NCBI GenBank assembly: GCA_039027055.1
Contig: JBCCLD010000015.1
Location: forward strand, 1-25,183
Source of the DNA: JBCBEX01 sp039027055
GTDB taxonomy: Bacteria > Bacteroidota > Rhodothermia > Rhodothermales > Rubricoccaceae
DNA length: 25,183 nucleotides
Direction: 5' to 3'
The position numbers were made by a program, and so were the translations under genes. The notes below the pieces were generated by a model. That model was not told where the DNA came from. It saw only the letters and a program-made list of their open reading frames with translations, and made no database searches. Positions 10,876 to 18,717 of this stretch are shown here, piece by piece. The stretch's first letter is position 1, and each line of letters opens with the position of its first letter.

Positions 10876-11961
10876 CTAGCGAGCGAGGGTGACTTCCGCC
10901 TGCGCCCCATCGCCTGACGACGAGAGCACGCCCGCGTGGACGAGCTTCTCCCGCACCTGCGCCTCGATCCAGGCGTAGGTGCGAGCGATGCCCGCCTCCA
11001 GCGCGATCTGAGGCTCCCATTCGAGCGTCTGGCGCAGGAGGTCGTTGTCGGAGTTGCGGCCGCGGACGCCCATCGGGCCATCCACGTGCACATGCTCAAT
11101 GTCGATGCCGGCAGCGTCGGCAGCGATGTCGGCGAGTTTGTTGATGGTGACCATGCGGTCCCGCCCCAGGTTGAGCGGCTCGGCATAGTCGCCCATCATG
11201 ATGCGGTAGACGCCCTCGACGCAGTCGTCGACGTGCATGAAGGAGCGGGTCTGTTCGCCATCGCCCCAGATCTCGACCTGGGGAGCCCCGCCGGGCTGGC
11301 CTTCGCGGCCACCGAGGAGCTTTGCGTAGGCGACCTTGCGCATCATGGCGGCAGGCGCCTTCTCGCGGCCCCCTTCCCAGGTGCCGAGTTCGCCGTAGAC
11401 ATTGTGGAAGCGTACGGTGCGCGTCTCAATGCCGTACTGCTTGCGGTAGTGGTAGGCCAGTTGCTCGGTGATGAGCTTCTCCCAACCGTAGGCATCCTGC
11501 GGCTGCGCCGTGTAGGCGTCGTCCTCTTTGAGCGGCGTCACTTCGGCCTCCGTCTGGAGGTACTCTGGGTAGACGCACGCCGAGGACGTGTAGAGGTAGC
11601 GAGTCACGCCCGCCTGCTTGGCGGCCTCCATCGTGTGCGTGTTGATGAGGATATTGTTGTGCAGAATCTCGGCGTGGTACTTCGAGATGAAGCCCATGCC
11701 ACCCATGTCGGCCGCGAGGGCGTAGACGTGCTGGATCGGCTTGCGCTCGCCGCCGATGGCCGCGGGGCGCACAGCTTCGAGGCAGTTGGCCCAGCGACGG
11801 AGGTCGAGAAGTTCAAACTCGTCGGCGGCGGACGCCTCGAATTCAGGGAGCTTAATGTCGACGCCGCGGACCCAATAGCCCTTGGCTTTCAGAAACTTGA
11901 CCAGGTGATGGCCGATGAAGCCGCCAGCGCCGGTGACGAGGACGGGAATGGACTGCGACAT
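10876..11961 (-). CDS. GDP-mannose 3,5-epimerase-like SDR enzyme
   Basis: The 361-residue protein closely resembles plant GDP-mannose 3,5-epimerase. It has 'TGAGGFIG' (10-17), 'LAADMGGMGFIS' (82-93), 'SSACVYPE' with C129, 'QDAYGWEK' with Y158 and K162, and 'FHNVYGELGTWEGGREKAP' with K201. It also has 'WGDGEQTRSF' and 'GVRGRNSDN'. The Cys and Lys equivalent to the plant acid/base pair (C145 and K217 in Arabidopsis) are both present. The reaction converts GDP-D-mannose to GDP-L-galactose (and L-gulose) in the cytoplasm. ATG 11961 matches the family start; ATG 12012 would add 17 residues. It follows the WecG-type gene by 54 bp, so the enzyme probably supplies a sugar for the surface polymer. Related SDR activity on another GDP-sugar is possible. 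Confidence 0.85.
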   Translation of the reverse strand: MSQSIPVLVTGAGGFIGHHLVKFLKAKGYWVRGVDIKLPEFEASAADEFELLDLRRWANCLEAVRPAAIGGERKPIQHVYALAADMGGMGFISKYHAEILHNNILINTHTMEAAKQAGVTRYLYTSSACVYPEYLQTEAEVTPLKEDDAYTAQPQDAYGWEKLITEQLAYHYRKQYGIETRTVRFHNVYGELGTWEGGREKAPAAMMRKVAYAKLLGGREGQPGGAPQVEIWGDGEQTRSFMHVDDCVEGVYRIMMGDYAEPLNLGRDRMVTINKLADIAADAAGIDIEHVHVDGPMGVRGRNSDNDLLRQTLEWEPQIALEAGIARTYAWIEAQVREKLVHAGVLSSSGDGAQAEVTLAR

Positions 11962-12015
11962 AGGAGGGGACTGTGTCGAGTGAACGAGATCGCGGGCCGA
12001 AGAAATCGGCATGAG

Positions 12016-12945
12016 TTAGGATGAAAGAGCGTTGGGGCGGCCGCCCACGCGCTCGCGCGCGAACTGCTGCAAATAACCCGCCATAAACCGCGGGACGCAT
12101 TTGGCGTAGCGTTTCCAGAGCCGCTTCGGCTCCTTGGCCAAGCGGTAGGCCCATTCCAGTCCCATTTTCTGGAGACGAGACGGGGCCTGGTCGAGCTTGC
12201 CGGCGTGGAAATCGAAGGCTGCACCGACAGCGACGAGCACCGCCGGAATGTGAATGGATTGCTTCGCACACCACGTTTCCTGCTTCGGGCACCCAAGACC
12301 GACGAATACGATCCGTGCCCCCGAGGCTGTGATTTCTTCCGCGTAGGCAGCGTCTTCCTCCGGAGTCAGCGCCCGATACGGCGGGGAGATGGCGCACGCG
12401 ATCTGCAACCCCGGAGCTTTCGCGGGCAGCTGTTCGCACAGCGCATCTAGACGGTCCTGGGACGACCCATACAGGCCGATTGGGATGCCGGCTTCCGCAG
12501 CAGCTTGACAGAGGTATAGCATCAGATCTGGGCCATAGACGCGCTCCTGGATGTCGACGCCGAGTCCACGCAGGCCCCACACCGCAGCGATGCCGTCGGG
12601 GACGTTCAGGTCAGCCCCGTTGAGGACTGCCTGGAACTCCGGGTTCTCGGTCGCTTCAACGAGACCGTGTGCCCCGGAGGTACAGAGGTATCGTGCCTCG
12701 CCGGACGCAGCCCATCCGATCACAAGCTCGGTTGCTTGTTCGTGGGTGGTGCCGTCCACTCGTGTTCCGAGCACGTAGCGCGCGTGCACGCCGGGCGGAG
12801 CGGGTTTGGGAGCGATGGGCGGTGCCACCCGGTCGGTAGCAGAAGCGACTGTGGTCACGACGAGTAGAGGTGTGGAGGTTGAGCTCCCGTACTGCCAAGA
12901 GCCACGCCAAGCCTCTCCTCCATCGCTATGCTGCGGGATAAACAC
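12016..12945 (-). CDS. WecG/TagA/CpsF family glycosyltransferase
   Basis: This is a GT26 family enzyme with 'LNVPDGIAAVWGLRGLG', 'YGPDLM', 'GLYGSSQDRLDAL', 'VGLGCPKQE' and 'AVGAAFDFHAGK'. Members transfer ManNAc(A), glucose or related sugars to an undecaprenyl-linked first sugar at the inner membrane, often as the second step of polymer assembly. The long frame begins at GTG 12945 (309 residues). Its first roughly 45 residues are unconserved, so GTG 12858 (280 residues) is an alternative. It appears to be the first gene of the upper glycan transcription unit, with the epimerase gene directly downstream. Confidence 0.86.
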   Translation of the reverse strand: MFIPQHSDGGEAWRGSWQYGSSTSTPLLVVTTVASATDRVAPPIAPKPAPPGVHARYVLGTRVDGTTHEQATELVIGWAASGEARYLCTSGAHGLVEATENPEFQAVLNGADLNVPDGIAAVWGLRGLGVDIQERVYGPDLMLYLCQAAAEAGIPIGLYGSSQDRLDALCEQLPAKAPGLQIACAISPPYRALTPEEDAAYAEEITASGARIVFVGLGCPKQETWCAKQSIHIPAVLVAVGAAFDFHAGKLDQAPSRLQKMGLEWAYRLAKEPKRLWKRYAKCVPRFMAGYLQQFARERVGGRPNALSS

Positions 12946-13137
12946 CGGCGCAGCGTTACAACGGTCTAGGCTAAATGCGGGCGGGACGGGTGCGGGAGCC
13001 CCGCTTCCGTTACGAGACAGGATCGTGGGGTCCAGTCTGGTCAGGAGCGGGCAACAATACCGCGCCGACTGTTACCAAACTGCGAAGCCCTGCTTGTTTT
13101 TCTCCACAGCCCATCCACACCTGTCTCCCAAACGCAC

Positions 13138-13173
13138 CGAGGCCGCCGCATCAAAACCGTCGCGGCGGCCTCG
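13138..13173 (-). terminator. Terminator of the rpsF-rpsR-rplI operon
   Basis: CGAGGCCGCCGC (13138-13149) and GCGGCGGCCTCG (13162-13173) form a perfect 12-bp stem with a 12-nt loop, 47 bp past the rplI stop. The minus-strand downstream sequence is only mildly T-rich (GTGCGTTTGG). The rest of the gap 12946-13219 holds no other structure I recognise and presumably contains the glycan cluster promoter. Confidence 0.65.
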
Positions 13174-13219
13174 CATCAGGTCGGCTCAGTCCCGGGTAGC
13201 CCAGTGGCGAGGAGAACGC

Positions 13220-13678
13220 CTAGAGCGCTTCCTGCATGGGGACGACCTGCACCTTCACGTCAGCCATATACTCGGGGTGGAGCCGCACTGTGGCGCCGTA
13301 GACGCCCGTCATGCGGATGTCCTCCTTCAGCGCAATCTTCTTGCGGTCGATCTCGACGCCTTGCTCCTGGAGCAATTCCTCGATCTGCTGCGTGGTGACG
13401 GTGCCGAAGATGCGATTCTCTTCGCCGGTGCGCATCGGGATGACGAGCGGCGGCATGGCCTCGAGCTTAGTCTTGAGCGCTTCTGCGTCGGTGCGGCGCC
13501 GCTCGACCTTGTGGGACTGCTGGCGGCGCTCCTCGGCGAAGCGCTTGAGCGCGCCCTCCGTGGCTACGACCGCCATCCCCTTGGGGATGAGATAGTTGCG
13601 GCCGTAGCCGTTCTTGACTTCGACGACATCGCCTCGGATGCCGAGCGTGTCGACGTCTTGTGTGAGAATGATTTTCAT
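13220..13678 (-). CDS. rplI: 50S ribosomal protein L9
   Basis: The 152-residue protein starts with 'MKIILTQDVDTLGIRGDVV', followed by 'VKNGYGRNYLIPKGMA', the hallmark N-terminal domain that binds 23S rRNA. A long charged helix and the C-terminal domain ('IFGTVTTQQIEELL') follow. ATG 13678 is the family start; an ATG 21 bp upstream would add seven residues. It is last in the S6-S18-L9 operon, 81 bp after rpsR. Confidence 0.97.
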   Translation of the reverse strand: MKIILTQDVDTLGIRGDVVEVKNGYGRNYLIPKGMAVVATEGALKRFAEERRQQSHKVERRRTDAEALKTKLEAMPPLVIPMRTGEENRIFGTVTTQQIEELLQEQGVEIDRKKIALKEDIRMTGVYGATVRLHPEYMADVKVQVVPMQEAL

Positions 13679-13759
13679 GAGACTGGGGGCTTCGGGCACA
13701 GCCGCATCGAGCCTCGCCGGTCTGCGCTGACGAGGCGATGCGCGATCTGCGCCGGACGA

Positions 13760-14125
13760 TTACCGGACGTTTTCAGCGACGAAGGGCAGGAGCGCCACGT
13801 GACGAGCGCGCTTCACGGCGATGGTCAGCTGGCGCTGGAACTTCGCCGAGACGCCCGTGAGGCGACGCGGAAGCAGCTTGCCCTGCTCGTTGATGTAGCG
13901 CTCCAGCGTGTCGATGTCCTTGTAGTCGATGTATTCGATGCCAGCGGCGACGAAGGGGCAGCGCGTGCGGCGGCGGTTGGCGCCAGGCGCGGCGGTGCGG
14001 GTGATCGTCGGCTGGTCGGCAGCGGCGGCCTTCTGCTCGGGCGTCTGCTGGCTCTCGGTGGAGCCGCCCGCCGCAGGCGCAGCGCTCGCTTCGGTGGTTG
14101 TGGTTTCGGTCGTGGCTTCAGCCAT
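13760..14125 (-). CDS. rpsR: 30S ribosomal protein S18 with extended N-terminus
   Basis: The S18 core occupies about residues 49-121: 'RRRTRCPF', 'YIDYKDIDTLERYI', 'GKLLPRRLTGVSAKFQRQLT' and 'AVKRARHVALLPF'. It binds the central domain of 16S rRNA together with S6. About 48 residues precede the core, rich in Ala, Thr, Glu and Gln ('TTETTTTEASAAPAAGG'), making 121 residues versus about 75 in E. coli. The ATG at 14125 is the only sensible start upstream of the core. The spacing to rpsF is 29 bp. Confidence 0.96.
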   Translation of the reverse strand: MAEATTETTTTEASAAPAAGGSTESQQTPEQKAAAADQPTITRTAAPGANRRRTRCPFVAAGIEYIDYKDIDTLERYINEQGKLLPRRLTGVSAKFQRQLTIAVKRARHVALLPFVAENVR

Positions 14126-14154
14126 GGGAATGGGAGTCCAGAGTGAGAGGTCGG

Positions 14155-14520
14155 TTACGCGGAGGCCTCGGCGGGCTGCTCGGCGGCCTTGGCGCGCTGC
14201 TGCTCGAAGTAGCGCTGCATCTTGGCGTCGTAGCGGAGCACGAGGTGGCGGAGGATGTCGTCGTTGATCTGGAGCGCGCGCTCCAGCTTGGCGATGAAGG
14301 TCCCGTCTCCGCGGAAGTTGGTCACGACGTAGTAGCCGTTGCGCTTCTTCTGGATCGGGTAGGCGAGCCGCTGGCTCCCCATCTCCTCGGTGTGGACGAT
14401 CTCCGCATCGTTTTCGCGGAGGTCGTTCTGGACGCGCTCGACCATGTTCTTCGTTTGGTCGTCGCTTAGCACGGGGTTGATGACATACATCAACTCGTAC
14501 ATCGGTCGTGAGTCAGCCAT
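14155..14520 (-). CDS. rpsF: 30S ribosomal protein S6
   Basis: The 121-residue protein has the S6 ferredoxin-like core: 'YELMYVINPVLSDDQ', 'GSQRLAYPIQKKRNGYYV' and 'LERALQINDDILRHLVLRYD'. S6 pairs with S18 in the 30S platform. ATG 14520 is preferred; the frame stays open upstream to 14670, but those residues are not S6-like. It is first in the operon, with a leader of roughly 90 nt after a candidate -7 element. A short Ala/Glu-rich tail ends the protein. Confidence 0.97.
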   Translation of the reverse strand: MADSRPMYELMYVINPVLSDDQTKNMVERVQNDLRENDAEIVHTEEMGSQRLAYPIQKKRNGYYVVTNFRGDGTFIAKLERALQINDDILRHLVLRYDAKMQRYFEQQRAKAAEQPAEASA

Positions 14521-14609
14521 GTAGTCCCTATGGAATACGTGAGTGGGGGCGTATGCCCGACATCGAAAAGCCCACGCCGAAGCGCAGGCCGTGCCGAGCA
14601 GGGAGAAGG

Positions 14610-14617
14610 GAAAAGTA
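14610..14617 (-). promoter_or_regulatory. Candidate -7 element for the rpsF operon
   Basis: On the minus strand this reads TACTTTTC, matching 5 of the 6 specified positions of the Bacteroidota TAnnTTTG consensus. It lies 90 bp before the rpsF start. No clear TTTG is seen at -33. The gap 14521-14697 contains no gene. Confidence 0.3.
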
Positions 14618-14697
14618 TGAAGGAAGAGGTGGGAAGTTTGAAGCCGAGGAGGGATTTGCTGAAAGCTCACCGCTTCGAAGCCTTGCCACAGGGCACC

Positions 14698-15051
14698 TCA
14701 CCCCTCTTCCATGGCATCGAGACGAACGGTACGGTCCAGATCGCGCACAGCGTCGCGTTGCGAATACCGCTCATCCTCGCGAGCACGCCAGAGCGCGTCG
14801 GCGAGCAGGTCATCCACGGCCTCCTCGGAACGACCCTGTGCATAGCGACGGTCCTCCAGCGTGTCCAGAGGAGAGCGCTCCATGGTTTCCATGCCCAGCC
14901 CGAACCCCACTTTCAGCACGATGGCAACGACCATAATCAGGATGAACCCGTAGAGGCTTCCCTGCACAAACGTCACGCCCAGTCCTGCAAGAATGAGCAT
15001 GAGGCCGAGCGCTGCGAGCAGCGTTCCGTAGGTAAACCAGCGGCGAGGCAT
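14698..15051 (-). CDS. Small membrane protein of unknown function
   Basis: The 117-residue protein begins 'MPRRWFTYGTLLAALG' and has two hydrophobic segments (about 8-27 and 34-50), likely a helical hairpin in the inner membrane. A charged, Asp/Arg/Glu-rich tail follows ('LDTLEDRRYAQGRSEE', 'ALWRAREDERYSQRD'), probably cytoplasmic and helical. I do not recognise the family. It lies 46 bp downstream of the large outer-membrane gene on the same strand, so co-transcription with it is possible. ATG 15051 is preferred to ATG 15081 because the family-like hydrophobic start follows directly. Confidence 0.7.
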   Translation of the reverse strand: MPRRWFTYGTLLAALGLMLILAGLGVTFVQGSLYGFILIMVVAIVLKVGFGLGMETMERSPLDTLEDRRYAQGRSEEAVDDLLADALWRAREDERYSQRDAVRDLDRTVRLDAMEEG

Positions 15052-15097
15052 GAGCGGACAACCGTATAACGTTGCGCTCAAGTATCGTCACCGGCGC

Positions 15098-18000
15098 TTA
15101 GAAGTCTAGTCCGATCGAGAAATAGATCGTATCGTCGCCGAAGCGCTGGCCGTCGTAGGGCCACGCCCAATCGACGCGGATCGGGTAACCGAGGAAGATG
15201 GTCCGGAGGCCGAAGCCGGTGCCCATCAAGAGGTCGTCGAATACGCGTTCCCCGTTGCCATCGGTGCGAAACGCGGAATACGAGTCGTTGACAATCGCCC
15301 CCACGTCCATAAACCCGACCCCCTGGATGTTATACAGCGGAAACACCGGGAGCGGACCGGGTAGGATGGCGGCGAAGAGCGGGAAGCGAAACTCGGCGTT
15401 GGCCAGCGCGAAGCGGTCGCCGGAGCCGCCGTCGGGGCCGTTTCCCTCGTTGAACCCATAGCCTCTCAGCGGCAGCACGGGCGTTCCGAACACGAAGTCG
15501 TCCTCGTCCTCGATGGGGATGCGGTTGAACTGGGGGTTGATCCAATTCTGAACGCCCGCGGCGTAGAAGCGCTGGGGGTTCGGCCCCACCGACATGCCGC
15601 CTGAGAGGCGGAACGCGAAGCCGTAGCCAAAGCCCAGCCCAACATACTGCCGCGCATCGGCGAGCACCGTGGCAAAGGTGACGGACAGCCCTGGGCTGCC
15701 CGCGAGGCTCACCGCATACCGCCGTCCCGACTGCGGGAAGAGGAACCCCGGCACCGTGGTGTCGTGCGTGAACGTGACGCTCGGGTAGAGGAACGTCCGC
15801 GTGCGGCTACGCGCACCGAGGTCGGTGAGATCGGTAAGCTGCACGCCCAACACCGACATGGACGCATCCACGCGGCGGAATTTCGAGAGCGGGTAGCTCG
15901 CGCCGAGCGTCGCGCCGTAGTTGCGATAGCGGAAGACACGGCGGGTGTTGAAGTCGGGGAGTTCGCGGGCGAGGTGGAAGCCCGTAAAGGCCCAATCGGT
16001 GCGGCGCGGGCGGTAGCGGTAGCTAAGCAGGTAGTCCGAGTTGCGGAGGTCCACGAGCAGGTTCGTGGCGAGCGCGAGTTGGTGGTTGCCTAGCACGTCG
16101 GAGAACAGCATCTGCGTGACGCTCTGCACACCGAAGACTGTGTCGTAGCCGACGTTGCCGTAGACGAGGTCGGGCGAGAAGCGCAGCTTGTAGCGACGCG
16201 GCACGTAGTTGCCCTCTTCGTCTGTGTTGTCTCGCGGAGCGAACTGCTCTTCGGCAATCACTTCGCGCTTCAGCGTGTTCGCCTCGTCAAAGGCCACCCC
16301 GAAGGTATAGGAGCGGAAATCGACGGGTCCTGCGGTCGAATCCGGCGCGATCACGTCGTCCGGGGGCTCGCGTCCTACGCTACGAGTTCCGGCATAGCCC
16401 TGTTCTGTGTAGCCCTGTTCTGTGTAGCCCTGTTCTGTGTAGCCCTGCTCCGTGTAGCCCTGCTCTGCATTCTCACTAGCAGGCACGAGATCGGCGTCGC
16501 TCTGGCCGAACACCAAGCCCGCGCTCGCGAACTGGACCGAGTCGGTTTGGGCCAGGGGCGGGGCTACTGGCACAGGACCGCCCTCGTGAGGGCGAGCATC
16601 GTAGGGGTGCCCATCAGCCGCATCGCGTAGCAACGGGTTGTCCTCGATGGTGGAGGCCGCGGCGATAGCAAGCGTGGGGGCCTGGCGCGCTGGCTGCATG
16701 CGCTGCGCCCAGACATTGGGGGCCAGCGAATCCCGCCCAATGGGCCGTTCAAAAGGCCGGGCGAGGAGGTAGAGCGATGGCACCCCTTCCTTGAGCGACA
16801 TGACGACGGCCCGCGTGCCGTTTGTCGCTGCCGACACCTGCGTCACGCCCACCGCCAGGTCCGTAATAGGTCGCACCACGTTTGTGGTCCGGTTAAGCAC
16901 GTGCAGGTTGTAGATGCCGTTGCGGTCCGAGATAAAGAGCACTTCCTCGGGGTTAGAGCCGAAGGTGGCGCTGGTCTCATCCCAGACAGAGTCGTTGGTC
17001 AGATGCTCTAGTTCTACGGCCCAGGAGCCGGTGAGCGTGTCGCGGGCGAGCAAGTACAGGTCGTACTGCCCGTACGCGTGATCGCGGATGTCGAAGAAAG
17101 CTGGGAGCGCCGCATGGAGGTGCGTGTGTGGCCCGCGCTCGGAGTGAAAGACGAGGCCGCTTCCGTCGGGCACCCAGGCCGGCTCGTGCTCCGTCCAGAG
17201 GTCGTTTGTCAGGTTCGTGAGGGCCTCGGACTCCAAGTCGAGGAGATAGAGATCCGACTGAGGCCCGCTCGTACCGGTGAACGCGAGCAGCCCCCCGTCA
17301 GGATGCCAGGCAACGTTGTGCACGGCGTCGATGCCGTCGAGCGAGATGTGCCGTGCGACGCCGGTGGTCACCTCGACGAGGGCGACCGTCTCGTTCGGGC
17401 CGCTCGATGCCGCCACAGCGACGCGCGTTCCATCAGGGCTCCACGAGAGACCTGGCGTGAGGATGCGCAGGCTTTCGAACTGCGGGTTCGTCTGCCCGTC
17501 GATGAGCTTGCGCGGACGAGCGCCCCGCCGTGCCTCGACCACGTAGACATCGAAGAGGCCGTCCTTCGCCGTGAGGAACGCAACACGGTCGCCCTGCGGC
17601 GAGATGGCGGGCGACGTATTGTAGTAGCCACCGTTGTCCGTGGTCACGAGTGCCCGGCCGATGGCGTCGAGATGCTCGCGGGCGGCGACTTCTGGGAAGT
17701 AGACTGCCCGCAGCGCGTCGTGCCAGCGGTCGGAGAGTTCGGCCACCCCGAGCCCCGTCGCGCGGCGGAACGCCCCCTCCACAGAGCGGCTCACACGAAT
17801 ACGCTGGAGGATCTCCGCAACCTTCTCGCGTCCGTACTGCTCAGCGATGTAGTCGAAGACCGACTGGCCGCCCCGGTAGGCGAAGTAGCCATTCAGGTAC
17901 TGGATAGGCGGGAGGTAGTCTTCTAGGACCGCGTCGCGCACCCACATGTCGGAATTCGAATCCCAGCCTTGCGCTGCGTACTCGGCTAGCCCCTCGTTGA

Positions 18001-18529
18001 ACCAGAGCGGAATGCGCAGCTGGATGTTGTTGCGCACGACGCTCTGAAGCGAGCCGCCGTAGAACATGTCGTTGATGACGGCATGCACGAGCTCGTGGTG
18101 AATCACACGACGGAAGTCGCGCCAGTCGCCGGTGAAGGGGATCGCGATGCGATTCTTGAACAGCTCCGTGACGCCGCCGATGCCTTCGGCGTAGACGGGC
18201 AGTTCAACCGCGTTGGTGACGGCGAAGTCTCGGTGGCTCTGGTAGACCAGCAGCGGCACACGCTGGGTGATCTCGTAGTCGAAGAGGTCAACGAGTTGGA
18301 CGTAGGCCTCCTCAGCCGCCCGCGCGGTGAAGTCGGCGAGGTACGCCCCGCCGGGGTCGTAGTAGTAGACGTCGAAGTGGTCAGACTGGATGTACTTCCA
18401 GTCCTGCGCCTCGTACTGGATGCGGTTCTTCCCGAAGCCGAAGTACTGCGCATGGGCGTGGCCCGCAGCGACGCCCAGCCCCACGAGCAGGGCCGTCACA
18501 AGACGGAGCAGGGCAAAGTGAGTGGACAT
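15098..18529 (-). CDS. Outer-membrane protein: HExxH peptidase-like domain, TolB-type propeller, BamA-type barrel
   Basis: This is a 1143-residue exported protein with a signal peptide to about residue 27 ('LLVGLGVAAGHAHAQ'). Residues about 30-320 resemble a gluzincin-type peptidase, with HELVH at 145-149 and a following 'NEGLAEYA' (178-185) that would supply the third zinc ligand (E179 or E183). Residues about 325-640 hold repeated WD40-like PD40/TolB motifs ('SWSPDGTRVAVAAS', 'AWHPDGGLLAFTG', 'AWVPDGSGLVFHSER'). A Pro-poor linker carries five EQGYT repeats (about 687-712). The C-terminal part (about 760-1143) looks like a surface-antigen (Omp85-type) barrel ending in Phe ('YFSIGLDF'), the usual BamA recognition signal. 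It is likely anchored in the outer membrane, with peptidase and propeller in the periplasm or outside. The function is unknown; the start at ATG 18529 gives a perfect signal peptide. Confidence 0.8.
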   Translation of the reverse strand: MSTHFALLRLVTALLVGLGVAAGHAHAQYFGFGKNRIQYEAQDWKYIQSDHFDVYYYDPGGAYLADFTARAAEEAYVQLVDLFDYEITQRVPLLVYQSHRDFAVTNAVELPVYAEGIGGVTELFKNRIAIPFTGDWRDFRRVIHHELVHAVINDMFYGGSLQSVVRNNIQLRIPLWFNEGLAEYAAQGWDSNSDMWVRDAVLEDYLPPIQYLNGYFAYRGGQSVFDYIAEQYGREKVAEILQRIRVSRSVEGAFRRATGLGVAELSDRWHDALRAVYFPEVAAREHLDAIGRALVTTDNGGYYNTSPAISPQGDRVAFLTAKDGLFDVYVVEARRGARPRKLIDGQTNPQFESLRILTPGLSWSPDGTRVAVAASSGPNETVALVEVTTGVARHISLDGIDAVHNVAWHPDGGLLAFTGTSGPQSDLYLLDLESEALTNLTNDLWTEHEPAWVPDGSGLVFHSERGPHTHLHAALPAFFDIRDHAYGQYDLYLLARDTLTGSWAVELEHLTNDSVWDETSATFGSNPEEVLFISDRNGIYNLHVLNRTTNVVRPITDLAVGVTQVSAATNGTRAVVMSLKEGVPSLYLLARPFERPIGRDSLAPNVWAQRMQPARQAPTLAIAAASTIEDNPLLRDAADGHPYDARPHEGGPVPVAPPLAQTDSVQFASAGLVFGQSDADLVPASENAEQGYTEQGYTEQGYTEQGYTEQGYAGTRSVGREPPDDVIAPDSTAGPVDFRSYTFGVAFDEANTLKREVIAEEQFAPRDNTDEEGNYVPRRYKLRFSPDLVYGNVGYDTVFGVQSVTQMLFSDVLGNHQLALATNLLVDLRNSDYLLSYRYRPRRTDWAFTGFHLARELPDFNTRRVFRYRNYGATLGASYPLSKFRRVDASMSVLGVQLTDLTDLGARSRTRTFLYPSVTFTHDTTVPGFLFPQSGRRYAVSLAGSPGLSVTFATVLADARQYVGLGFGYGFAFRLSGGMSVGPNPQRFYAAGVQNWINPQFNRIPIEDEDDFVFGTPVLPLRGYGFNEGNGPDGGSGDRFALANAEFRFPLFAAILPGPLPVFPLYNIQGVGFMDVGAIVNDSYSAFRTDGNGERVFDDLLMGTGFGLRTIFLGYPIRVDWAWPYDGQRFGDDTIYFSIGLDF
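16395..16469. repeat. Five-copy 15-bp minisatellite inside the outer-membrane gene
   Basis: Units at 16395, 16410, 16425, 16440 and 16455 read TAGCCCTGTTCTGTG. The first three are identical and the last two carry 1-3 changes. Translated on the minus strand they give tandem EQGYT pentapeptides. As the period is 15 bp, copy-number change keeps the reading frame. Confidence 0.95.
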
Positions 18530-18717
18530 GCAAGCAAGCGGGAAGCGTGGGTGCACAATACGCGCCCTCCCTTCCGCGCGCAAGGTCGATTTCTCGCACA
18601 AGTCCCGGGGTTCACCTACGCCCAAACGCAAGATTTGACAAGCAGCTAGCCGTAACTGCTTCGACGGGCTGCCGTAGCGGGGTTCAACTTCAGCGAGCCG
18701 TCGCTTCCTCCATTACC

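Noticed and set aside
10796..10880. GGAGGGTGGCCGAGCGG resembles the 5' end of a bacterial tRNA-Ser
   Set aside because: No anticodon stem, no GGTTCGAATCC-type T-loop and no matching acceptor 3' strand follow; the bases are partly the terminator stem.
4377..12945. Whole minus-strand cluster as a recently acquired island
   Set aside because: No integrase, IS element, tRNA junction or obvious composition shift is seen at its borders; normal O-antigen-type variability explains it.
12806..14146. Plus-strand open frame of 446 codons across WecG, L9 and S18 genes
   Set aside because: It spans intergenic DNA and the antisense of ribosomal protein genes; composition is artefactual.
16395..16469. CRISPR-like array of short direct repeats
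   Set aside because: The units are contiguous 15-mers without spacers and lie inside a coding frame as EQGYT pentapeptides.
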